Assembly: GCF_900115595.1 (NCBI RefSeq)
Contig: NZ_FOXA01000001.1
Span: forward strand, 1-64,000
Origin: Tranquillimonas alkanivorans
Lineage (GTDB): Bacteria > Pseudomonadota > Alphaproteobacteria > Rhodobacterales > Rhodobacteraceae
DNA: 64,000 bases
Direction of reading: 5' to 3'
This document shows positions 30,216 to 39,120 of the stretch, in pieces; position 1 is the first letter of the stretch; each line of letters begins with the position of its first letter. Made by a program: the position numbers and the translations under genes. The notes beneath the pieces were generated by a model, which saw nothing but the letters and a program-made list of their open reading frames with translations, searched no databases and was not told where the DNA came from.

Positions 30216-31166
30216 ATGACGAAACCGCCCCTGACCCTGTACCTCGCCGCGCCGCGCGGGTTCTGCGCCGGCGTCGACCGCGCCATCAAGATCGTCGAGA
30301 TGGCGCTCGAGAAATGGGGCGCTCCGGTCTACGTGCGCCACGAGATCGTGCATAACCGCTACGTGGTCGACGGCCTGCGCGAGAAGGGCGCGGTCTTCGT
30401 CGAGGAGCTGGATGAATGCCCGGACGATCGACCGGTCATTTTCTCGGCCCACGGCGTGCCGAAGGCGGTCCCGGCCGAGGCCGCCAAGCGCGAGATGGTG
30501 TATGTCGACGCCACCTGCCCTCTCGTCTCGAAGGTGCATATCGAAGCCGAGCGGCACCACGAGAACGGCCTGCAGATGATCATGATCGGCCATGCCGGCC
30601 ACCCCGAGACGGTGGGCACCATGGGTCAGCTTCCCGCCGGCGAGGTGCTGCTGGTCGAGACGGACGAGGACGTCGCCGGGCTTGACGTGCGCGACCCCGA
30701 CAAGCTGGCCTTCATCACGCAGACCACGTTGTCCGTCGACGACACCGCCGGCATTGTCGCGGCGCTGCAGGCGCGATTCCCGAACATCGTGGGCCCGCAC
30801 AAGGAAGACATCTGTTACGCCACCACCAACCGGCAGGCGGCGGTCAAGGCGATGGCCCCGCACGCGGACGCGATGCTGGTGATCGGCGCGCCGAACTCGT
30901 CGAACTCGAAGCGGCTGGTCGAGGTCGGGCGCGGCGCCGGCTGCGGCTATGCCCAGCTTGTCCAGCGCGCCGACGACATCGACTGGCGCGCGCTCGAGGG
31001 TATCGGCTCGATCGGGATCACCGCCGGAGCCTCTGCGCCCGAGGTGCTGGTGAACGAAGTGCTCGACGCCTTCCGCGACCGCTTCGACGTGACGGTCGAG
31101 CAGGTCGAGACCGCGCAGGAGAACGTCGAGTTCAAGGTCCCCCGCGTCCTGCGCGTCCCCGCCTGA
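30216..31166 (+). CDS. ispH: 4-hydroxy-3-methylbut-2-enyl diphosphate reductase
   Basis: IspH makes isopentenyl and dimethylallyl diphosphate, the last step of the MEP isoprenoid pathway, with a 4Fe-4S cluster. The 316-residue product has the three cluster cysteines in [11 protein letters not shown] (Cys17), [12 protein letters not shown] and [10 protein letters not shown], plus the [11 protein letters not shown] and [14 protein letters not shown] active-site blocks. I start at ATG 30216, which has GAGGAG upstream; the frame is open nine codons further. Confidence 0.97.
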   Translation: MTKPPLTLYLAAPRGFCAGVDRAIKIVEMALEKWGAPVYVRHEIVHNRYVVDGLREKGAVFVEELDECPDDRPVIFSAHGVPKAVPAEAAKREMVYVDATCPLVSKVHIEAERHHENGLQMIMIGHAGHPETVGTMGQLPAGEVLLVETDEDVAGLDVRDPDKLAFITQTTLSVDDTAGIVAALQARFPNIVGPHKEDICYATTNRQAAVKAMAPHADAMLVIGAPNSSNSKRLVEVGRGAGCGYAQLVQRADDIDWRALEGIGSIGITAGASAPEVLVNEVLDAFRDRFDVTVEQVETAQENVEFKVPRVLRVPA

Positions 31167-31615
31167 TGCGCCGCATCCCCGCGACACCGCTGGCGCTCGG
31201 CCTGGCCGGGCTGATCCCGTTCCTCTGGGGCGCGGCTACGCTGATCTTCCCGGCGCTGCAAAGCTGGGGCGCGGGCACGCTGGGCGCGCGGTTCGTGGGG
31301 CCATACGTGCAGCTGGCCTATGGCAGCGTGATCCTGTCCTTCATGTCCGGCGTGCTCTGGGGCTTCGCCACGAAGACCACCGGCGCGGTCGCCGCCACTG
31401 GCTACGCACTGTCGGTCCTGCCCGCGCTCTGGGCGTTCTTCTTCGTCGGCGGTGGCCCCGTCTCGGCCGCCACATACCTCATCGCGGGCTTTGTTGGCCT
31501 GCTCGGCCTCGACTGGCTGTTCTGGCGGCAGGAGCTCGCGCCGCCCTGGTGGATGAGCCTGCGCGTCCTGCTGACGGTGGTCGTGGTCGGCTGCCTTGTC
31601 GTCACCATCCTCTGA
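31166..31615 (+). CDS. DUF3429 membrane protein
   Basis: The 149-residue protein has about five hydrophobic helices and the DUF3429 motifs: LGLAGLIPFLWGA, YGSVILSFMSGVLWGF and the C-terminal LLGLDWLFWRQELAPPWWMSLRVLLT. Function unknown. Its ATG overlaps the ispH stop (TGATG), so it is translationally coupled to ispH; rnhA follows 40 bases on. Confidence 0.85.
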   Translation: MRRIPATPLALGLAGLIPFLWGAATLIFPALQSWGAGTLGARFVGPYVQLAYGSVILSFMSGVLWGFATKTTGAVAATGYALSVLPALWAFFFVGGGPVSAATYLIAGFVGLLGLDWLFWRQELAPPWWMSLRVLLTVVVVGCLVVTIL

Positions 31616-31654
31616 GCCCTTGCCGGAGGCCCCGGCCTCGGCTATCCCGCGCCC

Positions 31655-32122
31655 ATGCCAGAACTCTTCGCCTATACCGACGGGGCCTGCTCCGGAAATC
31701 CCGGCCCCGGCGGCTGGGGCGCGCTGCTGATCGCCCGTGAGGGCGAGCGCGTCGTCAAGGAACGCGAGTTGTCGGGCGGCGAGGCCGAGACGACGAACAA
31801 CCGCATGGAGCTGCTTGCGGCGATCTCCGCGCTCGAAAGCCTCGCGCGGCCCTCGACCATCACCGTGATCACCGACAGCGCCTACGTGAAGAACGGCGTG
31901 AGCCAGTGGATTCACGGCTGGAAGCGCAACGGCTGGAAGACCTCGACCAAGAAGCCGGTGAAGAACGAGGATCTCTGGCGCCGCCTCGACGCCGCGCAGA
32001 AGCGTCACCACGTCACGTGGGAATGGGTGAAGGGCCATGCCGGCCACCCGGAGAACGAGCGCGCCGACGAACTTGCCCGCAGCGGGATGGCGCCGTTCAA
32101 GCCGGCGAAGCAGAAGTCCTGA
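31655..32122 (+). CDS. rnhA: Ribonuclease HI
   Basis: RNase HI cleaves RNA in RNA-DNA hybrids. The 155-residue protein has the four acidic catalytic residues in [18 protein letters not shown] (Asp10), [10 protein letters not shown] (Glu), [10 protein letters not shown] (Asp) and [10 protein letters not shown] (Asp). It is of normal length for the family and is followed by a repeat element rather than another co-directional gene. Confidence 0.96.
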   Translation: MPELFAYTDGACSGNPGPGGWGALLIAREGERVVKERELSGGEAETTNNRMELLAAISALESLARPSTITVITDSAYVKNGVSQWIHGWKRNGWKTSTKKPVKNEDLWRRLDAAQKRHHVTWEWVKGHAGHPENERADELARSGMAPFKPAKQKS

Positions 32123-32149
32123 TCCGGGCGGCGGCGCGGGCGGAGAGCC

Positions 32150-32199
32150 CCGGGGCTCCGCCCCGGACCCCGGAGTATTTTCCGCAAGAGGAAGACCGA
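32150..32199. repeat. Bipartite intergenic repeat, copy D
   Basis: A hairpin CCGGGGC / GCCCCGG (32150-32166) is followed by CCCCGGAGTATTTTCCGCAA and GAGGAAGACCG, a diverged inverse-orientation box. It lies between the convergent rnhA and fmt genes and may act as their terminator. Confidence 0.65.
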
Positions 32200-32260
32200 G
32201 GCACACGGTCTAGGGCCCGCTCGTGCGCCGGCGAGTGCCGGCGAGTGGAGAGCCCGCGGA

Positions 32261-33160
32261 TCAGGTGAGTTTCGCCGGCAGGCGCGTTCCACGCAGGAAC
32301 TCGTCGGCCGAGGCCGCCCGTTTCCCCTGCCGCTGCGCTTGCAGGACCTGGATTGCGCCGTCGCCGCAGGCGATGGTGAAGCCATCCAGCACCTCGCCCG
32401 GTGCGCCGGAGCCGGCGGAACGCCGCGAGCGCAGGAGCTTCACGCGCTCTCCGGCAATCTCGCACCACGCGCCGGGAAAGGGCGAGAGGCCGCGGATCAG
32501 GCGGTCGATCGCGGACGCGGGGCGGGTCCAGTCGATGCGCGCCTCGGCCTTGTCGATCTTCGCGGCATAGGTGACGCCCTCTTCCGGTTGCCCCTGCGGC
32601 GCGAGGTCGTCCAACCGTCCCAGTGCATCGGCGACCAGCCGGGCGCCCAGAACGGAGAGGCGATCGTGCAGGTCGCCAGTCGTCTCTTCCGCCCCGATCT
32701 GCACCGCCTCGCGCAGCAGGACCGGCCCGGTGTCCAGCCCGGCCTCCATCTGCATGATGCAGACGCCGGTTTCGGCATCGCCCGCCATGATCGCGCGGTG
32801 GATGGGGGCGGCACCACGCCAGCGGGGAAGGAGCGATGCGTGGATGTTCAAGCAGCCGTGGCGGGGCGCATCGAGGATCGGTTGCGGCAGGATCAGCCCG
32901 TATGCGACGACCACCGCCACGTCGGCGTCGAGCGTCGCGAAGTCTTCCTGCGCCTGCGCCCCCTTCAGGGACGCCGGGTGGCGCACCGGCAGGCCCAGCG
33001 CCTCGGCCCGGGCCTGGACGGGCGACGGGCGGTCCTTTTTGCCGCGTCCGGCGGGCCGGGGCGGCTGAGTGTAGACGCAGGTGATGTCGTGGCCCGCCGC
33101 ATGCAGCGCCTCCAGCGCCGGCACCGAGAAATCCGGTGTTCCCATGAAGATGACGCGCAT
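32261..33160 (-). CDS. fmt: Methionyl-tRNA formyltransferase
   Basis: Fmt formylates initiator Met-tRNA. The 299-residue protein has [19 protein letters not shown] at the N-terminus and the catalytic core [16 protein letters not shown] with [16 protein letters not shown], then a C-terminal tRNA-binding domain ending LPAKLT. It lies downstream of two peptide deformylase genes on the same strand, the usual def-fmt pairing: Def removes the formyl group that Fmt adds. Confidence 0.96.
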   Translation of the reverse strand: MRVIFMGTPDFSVPALEALHAAGHDITCVYTQPPRPAGRGKKDRPSPVQARAEALGLPVRHPASLKGAQAQEDFATLDADVAVVVAYGLILPQPILDAPRHGCLNIHASLLPRWRGAAPIHRAIMAGDAETGVCIMQMEAGLDTGPVLLREAVQIGAEETTGDLHDRLSVLGARLVADALGRLDDLAPQGQPEEGVTYAAKIDKAEARIDWTRPASAIDRLIRGLSPFPGAWCEIAGERVKLLRSRRSAGSGAPGEVLDGFTIACGDGAIQVLQAQRQGKRAASADEFLRGTRLPAKLT

Positions 33161-33179
33161 CGCCCGCCTCCGTTGCCTT

Positions 33180-33241
33180 GCGAATTTTCGACGGAAATTC
33201 GCCGACCCGGCCGGGAGGGCGAACTTTCGACGAAAGTTCGC
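33180..33241. repeat. Tandem TTCG hairpins between the second deformylase gene and fmt
   Basis: Two inverted repeats follow one another: GCGAATTT / AAATTCGC (33180-33202) and GCGAACTTT / AAAGTTCGC with loop CGACG (33219-33241). They lie in the 85-base gap between co-directional genes, so they may attenuate or process the transcript. They share the TTTCGACGAAA core with the pair at 11173-11216. Confidence 0.7.
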
Positions 33242-33245
33242 GGGA

Positions 33246-33740
33246 TCAGCGCCGTTTGGCCGCCCGTTTCAGCAGCATCTCGCGCTTGGTGCGGCTGAGC
33301 CGGTCGAAGTACATCCGCCCGTTCAGGTGGTCGATCTGGTGCTGCACGCTGGTGGCCCACAGTCCGACGAAGTCCCGCTCCTCGGCCTCGCCCGCCTCGT
33401 TCAGGAACCGCACCGTCACGGCGCGCGGGCGGGTGACGGTGGCCGAGACGCCGGGCAGGTTGGGCGACGCCTCCTCGTGCTCGCGCGGCTTGACGCTGGC
33501 ATGCAGAACCTCGGGGTTCGCCAGCCGCACCGCCTGCCCGCGTTCCTCGGAGGCATCCACGACAGCCAGCCGCAGCATCACGCCGATCTGCGGCGCGGCG
33601 AGGCCGACGCCCGGCATCGCCTCCATCGTCTCGACCATGTCGTCCCAGGTCGCGCGGATGTCTTCCGTCACCGCCTCGACCGGGGCGGCGGCAGTTCGCA
33701 GCCGCCGGTCGGGCCACATCACGAAGGGCCGGACCGTCAC
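33246..33740 (-). CDS. Degenerate peptide deformylase-like protein
   Basis: The 164-residue product has the deformylase fold (motif 1 [10 protein letters not shown] at about residues 45-54), but the other two catalytic motifs are altered. Motif 2, EGCLS in active enzymes, aligns with EASPN, so the metal-ligand cysteine is serine. Motif 3, HEIDH, reads HQIDH, so the catalytic glutamate is glutamine. It should not deformylate by the usual mechanism and may be a non-catalytic or regulatory paralogue. It starts at GTG 33740, overlapping the stop of the intact copy upstream (GTGA), so the two are coupled. Confidence 0.85.
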   Translation of the reverse strand: MTVRPFVMWPDRRLRTAAAPVEAVTEDIRATWDDMVETMEAMPGVGLAAPQIGVMLRLAVVDASEERGQAVRLANPEVLHASVKPREHEEASPNLPGVSATVTRPRAVTVRFLNEAGEAEERDFVGLWATSVQHQIDHLNGRMYFDRLSRTKREMLLKRAAKRR

Positions 33741-34258
33741 GCGCGGGCCTTCTCGCGCTTCAGCTTGACCATCTTGCGGGTGATCATCTGCCGCTTGAGC
33801 GGCTTGAGGTAGTCGATGAACAGCTTGCCGTCGAGGTGGTCGATCTCGTGCTGCACGCAGGTGGCCCAGAGACCGTCGAACCGTTCGCGCCGCTCCTCGC
33901 CCTCGAGCCCGGTCCAGACGACCTCGACCTCCGAAGGCCGCTCGACCTCGGCGTACTGGTCCGGGATCGACAGGCAGCCTTCCTCGTAGATCGACATCTC
34001 GTCCGAGGACCAGACCACCGACGGGTTGATCAGCACCATCGGGCGGGCCGGCGCCTCTTCGTCCTTGACGCAATCCATGACCAGGATGCGCTTCATCACC
34101 CCGATCTGCGGCGCGGCCAGGCCGATGCCCGGCGCGGCGTACATGGTTTCGAGCATGTCGTCGGCGAGCGCGCGCAACTCGTCCGTGACCTCGGCGACGG
34201 GCGTCGCGGGCGTCTTCAGGCGGGGATCGGGGTGGATCAGGATGTCTCTCACGGCCAT
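33737..34258 (-). CDS. def: Peptide deformylase
   Basis: Def removes the N-formyl group from nascent proteins. The 173-residue product has all three motifs: [18 protein letters not shown] (metal ligand Cys) and QHEIDHLDG (metal ligands His, catalytic Glu). I start at ATG 34258 (MAVRDILIHPDPRLK), the family-typical N-terminus; ATG 34267 three codons upstream is the alternative. It heads the def / degenerate def / fmt group. Confidence 0.95.
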   Translation of the reverse strand: MAVRDILIHPDPRLKTPATPVAEVTDELRALADDMLETMYAAPGIGLAAPQIGVMKRILVMDCVKDEEAPARPMVLINPSVVWSSDEMSIYEEGCLSIPDQYAEVERPSEVEVVWTGLEGEERRERFDGLWATCVQHEIDHLDGKLFIDYLKPLKRQMITRKMVKLKREKARA

Positions 34259-34354
34259 GCGCGTCATGTAGGCGACCCGCTGCCCCCGCGCAATCCGCCT
34301 TGCGCTCGCGACTTGCGCCGCTAGCCTGCGCCGCGAGCAGGCATGAGGATAATC

Positions 34355-35524
34355 ATGAACTTCGACGAGATCATCGAGCGGCGCGGCACCCACTCCATGA
34401 AGTGGGACATGATGGAGCCCCTGCACGGCGTCCCGGCCGAGGACGGCATCGCGATGTGGGTGGCCGACATGGACTTCCGCCCGCCGGCGGCGGTGCAAGA
34501 GGCGCTGCAGGCGATGCTCGATCACGGCGTCTATGGCTATTTCGGTGACCAGTCCGCCTATTTCGAGGCCATCCGCTGGTGGATGAAAACGCGGCATGGC
34601 TGGGCGCTGGACACCGATCACGTCCTGACGGTGAACGGGGTGGTCAACGGCGTGGGCCTCTGCCTCGACGAGTTCACCCAGCCCGGCGACGGAGTGGTGC
34701 TGATGACGCCGGTCTACCACGCCTTCGGCCGCGTGATCCGCGCGGCGGGCCGCGAGGTGGTCGAGATGGAGATGCCCGAGCAAGGCGGCGTCTACGTGCC
34801 CGACACGGCCTCGTGGGACGCGAAGATGACCGGGAACGAGAAGCTCTTCATCCTCTGCTCGCCCCACAACCCCGGCGGGCGGGTCTGGACGCAGGCCGAG
34901 CTGGAGGCGATCGCCGCCTTCTGCGCGCGGCACGACCTTCTGCTGATCTCGGACGAGATTCACCACGACCTCGTCTATCCCGGTCACACCCACGTTCCGA
35001 TGACGCGGATCGCGGGCGTCGAGGACCGGCTGATCATGATGACGGCGGCCACCAAGAGCTTCAACATGGCCGGCGCGCATCTGGGCAACGTGACGATCCC
35101 GAACGGCGATCTGCGCAAGCGGTTCGCCAACCGGATGGGCGCGCTTGGCACCTCGCCCAACGCCTTCGGCATGCACATGGTCACTGCCGCCTATTCCCCC
35201 GCCGGGGCGGAGTGGATCGATGCGCTGACGGGGTATCTTGACGGGAACCGGCGGATTTTCGACGAGGTCGTGAACGCGATCCCGGGGCTGCGGTCGATGC
35301 CGCTGGAATCCACCTACCTCGCCTGGGTCGACTTCTCGGGCACCGGGATGGAAAGGGACGAGTTCACCCGCCGTGTCGAGCAGGACGCCCGCATCGCGAT
35401 CAACCGCGGGCCCGTCTTCGGCCGGGGCGGCGACAGCTTCCTGCGCTTCAACTTCGCCACGCCGCGCGCGCGGGTCGAGGAGGCAGCGGAGCGGCTGCGG
35501 CGCGCCTTCGGCGACCTGCAATAA
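34355..35524 (+). CDS. PLP-dependent aminotransferase/cystathionine beta-lyase, MalY/PatB type
   Basis: The 389-residue fold-type I PLP enzyme begins FDEIIERRGTHSMKWD, the PatB/MalY signature, with AMWVADMDF, SPHNPGGRVW, LISDEIHHDLVYPG and PLP lysine in TAATKSFNMAGAH. Members of this group cleave C-S bonds (cystathionine beta-lyase) and some have regulatory roles. The ATG at 34355 is preferred over 34343 because it gives the family N-terminus. It diverges from def. Confidence 0.91.
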   Translation: MNFDEIIERRGTHSMKWDMMEPLHGVPAEDGIAMWVADMDFRPPAAVQEALQAMLDHGVYGYFGDQSAYFEAIRWWMKTRHGWALDTDHVLTVNGVVNGVGLCLDEFTQPGDGVVLMTPVYHAFGRVIRAAGREVVEMEMPEQGGVYVPDTASWDAKMTGNEKLFILCSPHNPGGRVWTQAELEAIAAFCARHDLLLISDEIHHDLVYPGHTHVPMTRIAGVEDRLIMMTAATKSFNMAGAHLGNVTIPNGDLRKRFANRMGALGTSPNAFGMHMVTAAYSPAGAEWIDALTGYLDGNRRIFDEVVNAIPGLRSMPLESTYLAWVDFSGTGMERDEFTRRVEQDARIAINRGPVFGRGGDSFLRFNFATPRARVEEAAERLRRAFGDLQ

Positions 35525-35526
35525 CC

Positions 35527-35782
35527 GTGGCGCGTTCGGCGTCCGCCGCCGACCCGCGTTCTCCCGGTGACGGGCTCCGGGTTCCGGCGCCGCCGCTGGC
35601 GCGGCTCGTCGGCCGCGTGGTGATGCCGGCGGCGTTCCTGCTGCCGGTGGTCGGCGTGGAGGAACGCCGACCTGCGCGTGATCCGCTGCGCCCTGCGCCT
35701 GAAAGAGATGCGGAAGCTGCTGCACGTGCCGGACGTTCCGCAGCGGTCGCCGCTCCGCCCCACTACCGCCGCGCGCGACATC
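35527..35782 (+). pseudogene. Possible frameshifted small gene or gene remnant
   Basis: The 258 bases after the PatB gene show strong G/C third-position bias in two successive forward frames. Frame one, from GTG 35527, reads a membrane-like segment PPLARLVGRVVMPAAFLLPVVGVE. Near 35661 the coding-like signal moves to another frame: NADLRVIRCALRLKEMRKL continuing with LHVPDVPQRSPLRP. Removing one G in the run GAGGAAC at about 35661-35667 would join them as VVGVENADLRVIRC. No stop is reached before the thiamine pyrophosphokinase gene on the other strand, so the 3' end is unclear. I do not recognise the family; it may be a decayed gene, a sequencing slip or chance. Confidence 0.3.
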
Positions 35783-36451
35783 TCAGCCGGTCTGCCGACC
35801 CCACGCCTCCAGCACCCGCCCAGCCGCCGTCTTGGGAAGGATGACCAGCATCCCCGGCCCGTCGAAATGCAGCCGCACCGGACCTGTCACGCGATTGGAC
35901 GTGCCGACCCGGCCGTCCGGCGCCAGCGTCAGCCCGTCGATGGGCCAAGCCAGCCCCTCCGACCGCCCCGTGACCTCGCGCATCGGAAACAGCGACAGGC
36001 GCGAGCCCACCGGCAGGCCAAGCTCGATCCCGCTTGCGCCGTGGAAACAGATGTCGTGCGACCCGACGATCAGCGCGCGCCGCTCGGGATGCCGCACAAG
36101 GCTGTTGTAGACGGCCAGTTCGTGGTCCAGCCGCGCGCCGGAAAAGCCCAGGCACACCAGTACGGGCGCCTTGACCGAGCGCAGGCACTTGTCGAAGTCG
36201 GTCGTGTCCTGCTCGGGTATGCGGTGCAGGCGCTCGGCGGGCAGCGCGGCGCGGTCGGCGGCGGCCAGCGAATCGAAATCCCCGATCACCGCGTCCGGCA
36301 CCCGGCCCGCCGCAAGCGCGGCGCGCGCGCCGCTGTCGGCCGCGACGACCGTGGGGCAGACGCTCAGCGCCTCGCGCAGGTCGCTCGCATCCACGACGCC
36401 GCCACCCAGCAGCAAAACAGGCTCTTGCGACGTGACGATCACGGGATTCAT
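35783..36451 (-). CDS. Thiamine pyrophosphokinase
   Basis: The 222-residue enzyme converts thiamine and ATP to thiamine diphosphate. The ATP/thiamine blocks are VVAADSGARAAL, PDAVIGDFDSL, IPEQDTTDFDKCL and CLGFSGARLDHELA, in the normal order. It is oriented toward the PatB gene and diverges from the acidic repeat protein gene. No thiamine riboswitch is visible upstream. Confidence 0.92.
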   Translation of the reverse strand: MNPVIVTSQEPVLLLGGGVVDASDLREALSVCPTVVAADSGARAALAAGRVPDAVIGDFDSLAAADRAALPAERLHRIPEQDTTDFDKCLRSVKAPVLVCLGFSGARLDHELAVYNSLVRHPERRALIVGSHDICFHGASGIELGLPVGSRLSLFPMREVTGRSEGLAWPIDGLTLAPDGRVGTSNRVTGPVRLHFDGPGMLVILPKTAAGRVLEAWGRQTG

Positions 36452-36592
36452 GGCGAAAAAGGTCCGAAATCCGAAGCGTCACCATATTCTGGCCGCGAAA
36501 ACTTGCTGCAATGATCGCAGTTCTGTTCTGATTTGCAGACTGGCGCGTGGTAAACAGACCCCTGCTGGACCGAAGACGGAAGCGAGGCATCG

Positions 36593-39052
36593 ATGGTGGG
36601 TTCGAACAAGATACTGACCGTTTCGTACGGGACGTTCTCGTGCACTCTGGAGGGGTTCGACGATCCCTTCAACACGATGCGCTCGATCGCCGAGTACTTC
36701 CGGGACCTGGCCGCGGACGACCGCTACTTCGGGGCCGAGCCGCCGACGCCGGATGCCGACATGCTGCACCGCATCGCCGAGCGCGAGATCCAGAAGCGGG
36801 TCGAAGCCCGGGTCGAAGACAAGGGCGTAGTCCTGCGCCAGATGACCGCGCCCGGTCCCGAGGCCGCCCCGGCCCCCGCCCCTCAGTCGCAGCCCACGCC
36901 GCAGCCGCGGGCCGCCGCGCCGGTTCAGCCGCAACCCGCTGCGCAGCCCGAGGCCGAGCCGGTCGGGCCCGAGGGCGACAGCGTCGCCGCCAAGCTCGCC
37001 CGCATCCGCGCCGCCGTCGCCCGCGCCAAGGCAAGCCGCGAGGCCGCGACCTTCGAAGAGGACGAACCGACCGAGGCCACCGCCCTCGGGTCCATCGACG
37101 CCGCCTTCTCCGACGCAGGGGAAGCCCCCGAGAGCGTGAAAGCCGAGCCTCAGGCGTCCGCCCCCGCCGAGGACGAGACGGAGTCGCGCTGGACCTCGGC
37201 CGAGGTCATGGCCGACCAGGACGCGCCCGAAGCACAATTCGCGCCCGCCGCCGAAGCGCATGTTCAGGTGGACGAGCAGCCCTCCGTTCAAGCCGAAGAC
37301 GTTCAGGCGGACGAGCAGGCCGCCTTTCAGGCCGAAGAAGAGGCGCCGGTCGCGCAGGACGCGGCGTACCGCGCAGAACTCGAAAGCGAACTCGACGCCT
37401 ATCGTCCCGCCGGGGACGAAGACGCGCGTACCGAAGAGCCGGCCGACGCACACCGCGCCGAGCTCGAGCAGGAGCTCGACGCCTACCGCCCTGCGGTGGA
37501 CGAGGATACGCAAGCCGACGCGCCCGAGGTCTCGGCGGAAGCCTATCGCGCCGAGTTGGAACAGGAACTCGACGCCTACCGCCCGGACGAGGCCGAGGAG
37601 CGCGCCGCCCCGGCCCCCGTGCCCTCCGCCAACGTCGACGCCATCGCCCAGACGATCGGCTACGCCCGCGACTTCATCGACGAGTTCGCCGAGGAAGCCG
37701 GCGTCGCCAAACGCGCCCCCGCTGCATCGACTCCCGAGCGCGACACGCACGCCGCCCCCGCCGAAAAGGCCGAGGCACACGCAGAGGCGCCGCAGCTTCC
37801 GGCCGTCACCGGCCCGGCCGCGCAGGACGAGGAAGAGATCGAGGTCGAGACCGAGGAGCCGGACGAGAACGGCATCCCGCGCGCCCGTATCATCCGCCTT
37901 ACGCGCAGCGAATTCGAGGCGGCGCTGGCCGCCGGCGACATCGAGGCCGTCGAGGACGACGAAGAGGCCCCGGCCGAACCCGAGGCCGCCGAGCAGCAGC
38001 CGGAAGAGCGGCCCGCCGCCCCGGGCACGGACGAGGACATCCCCGGCGACATCCGCGAGATCGTGTCGGGCAGCAGCCTGCACCCCGAGGACGAGCAGGA
38101 GCTGATGGCGGAGCTCGCCCAGGTCGAGCGCGAGGCCGAGGCCGTGGCGCGCGAGGAAGCGCCGGCCTATCCCGCCCTCCCCCAGGAGCGTGCCGAGGAT
38201 GCGGACCGGCCCGCCGACCGCAGCGAACCCGACGAGGCAACGGCCCATGCCGTTGCCCGGCGCGAACGCGGCGGGGACAGGGACTATCCAGTCGCTACCC
38301 GCGAGGCCGAGGAAGAGGCGCGCGTCCAGGAAGAGCGCGGGGAAGAGGCGCTCGACCGCCTCATCACCACCACGAACAAGAAGCTCGACGAACCGCAAGG
38401 CACCCGCCGCCGCTCGGCCATCGCGCACCTGAAGGCCGCCGTCGCCGCGACGCGCGCCGACCGGCTGCTGCGCGGCCACCGGGCCGAGGCGCGGGCCTCG
38501 GCGATGAACCAGTACCGCGACGACCTCGCCAAGGTCGTGCGGCCCCGCCGCCCGCACGAGGCAGGCCACGCCACCGCCCGCCCGTCCGATCCGCTCCAGG
38601 ATCGCCCGGCGCCGCTGATGCTTGTCAGCGAACTGCGCGTGGACCGCGAGCGCAAGGACGAGGCGCAGGACCGGGCGCGTCCCGTCCAGCCGCGCCGCGT
38701 GGCCAAGCCCGCAGAGGCCGAGGTTGAGGCGCCGCGCCGGATGGAAAGCGTCGAGGCGGGGGAAAGCTTCGCCGAGTTCGCCGAGCGCGTCGGCGCGACC
38801 GAGCTTCCCGACATCCTCGAAGCCGCCGCTGCCTACGCCACGCTGGTCGAGGGCCGGCAGGACGTGTCGCGCCCGCAGATCCTGCGCCGCGCCGCCTCGA
38901 TCACGCCGAGCGACGAGACCAGCCGCGAGCGCGGCCTGAAGAGCTTCGGCCAGCTTCTGCGCTCGGGCCGCATCCGCAAGGTCGGCGCCGGCCGCTTCGC
39001 GGTGGCCGACGACACGCGCTACGCCTCGGCCATGCGCATCGCGGGCGAGTAA
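36593..39052 (+). CDS. Long acidic repeat protein with conserved ends (often mislabelled CheA or lipoprotein)
   Basis: The 819-residue protein has a conserved N-terminus of about 80 residues (MVGSNKILTVSYGTFSCTLE, EYFRDLAADDRYFG, AEREIQKRVEARV). A long Glu/Ala/Pro-rich, probably disordered middle follows, with three copies of a 14-residue repeat, [YH]RAELE[SQ]ELDAYRP, near residues 259, 287 and 318. The C-terminus, about residues 715-819, is compact, and ILRRAASITPS ... GLKSFGQLLRSGRIRKVGAGRFAV looks like a winged helix. There is no signal peptide, HPt domain or histidine kinase domain, so the CheA label given to relatives is unsupported. The architecture suggests a cytoplasmic scaffold or DNA-associated protein. 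A strong terminator follows. Confidence 0.8.
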   Translation: MVGSNKILTVSYGTFSCTLEGFDDPFNTMRSIAEYFRDLAADDRYFGAEPPTPDADMLHRIAEREIQKRVEARVEDKGVVLRQMTAPGPEAAPAPAPQSQPTPQPRAAAPVQPQPAAQPEAEPVGPEGDSVAAKLARIRAAVARAKASREAATFEEDEPTEATALGSIDAAFSDAGEAPESVKAEPQASAPAEDETESRWTSAEVMADQDAPEAQFAPAAEAHVQVDEQPSVQAEDVQADEQAAFQAEEEAPVAQDAAYRAELESELDAYRPAGDEDARTEEPADAHRAELEQELDAYRPAVDEDTQADAPEVSAEAYRAELEQELDAYRPDEAEERAAPAPVPSANVDAIAQTIGYARDFIDEFAEEAGVAKRAPAASTPERDTHAAPAEKAEAHAEAPQLPAVTGPAAQDEEEIEVETEEPDENGIPRARIIRLTRSEFEAALAAGDIEAVEDDEEAPAEPEAAEQQPEERPAAPGTDEDIPGDIREIVSGSSLHPEDEQELMAELAQVEREAEAVAREEAPAYPALPQERAEDADRPADRSEPDEATAHAVARRERGGDRDYPVATREAEEEARVQEERGEEALDRLITTTNKKLDEPQGTRRRSAIAHLKAAVAATRADRLLRGHRAEARASAMNQYRDDLAKVVRPRRPHEAGHATARPSDPLQDRPAPLMLVSELRVDRERKDEAQDRARPVQPRRVAKPAEAEVEAPRRMESVEAGESFAEFAERVGATELPDILEAAAAYATLVEGRQDVSRPQILRRAASITPSDETSRERGLKSFGQLLRSGRIRKVGAGRFAVADDTRYASAMRIAGE

Positions 39053-39069
39053 ACCGTCGGACAAAACGG

Positions 39070-39101
39070 AAAGGGCGGCGCCTTCCCTGCGCCGCCCTTT
39101 T
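39070..39101. terminator. Strong bidirectional terminator
   Basis: A perfect 12-base stem AAAGGGCGGCGC / GCGCCGCCCTTT encloses a 7-base loop, with an A-rich side (ACAAAACGG) and a T-rich side (TTTTCTGTT). It sits between the acidic repeat protein gene and the converging DUF2842 gene and should stop transcription from both. Confidence 0.9.
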
Positions 39102-39120
39102 CTGTTCCGTGCGCCCGCGC

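Noticed and set aside
35783-36592. Thiamine riboswitch upstream of thiamine pyrophosphokinase
   Set aside because: The upstream 140 bases lack the conserved CTGAGA and ACCTGATC-type blocks of the THI element.
36593-39052. Annotation as chemotaxis kinase CheA
   Set aside because: There is no HPt histidine motif, no ATPase N/G boxes and no CheW-like domain in the translation.
36479-39064. 861-codon minus-strand frame opposite the acidic repeat protein, Gly/Leu/Val-rich
   Set aside because: It is the complement of an Ala/Glu/Pro-rich coding sequence. The forward frame has a ribosome site, a conserved N-terminus and a terminator just past its stop; the reverse frame has none.
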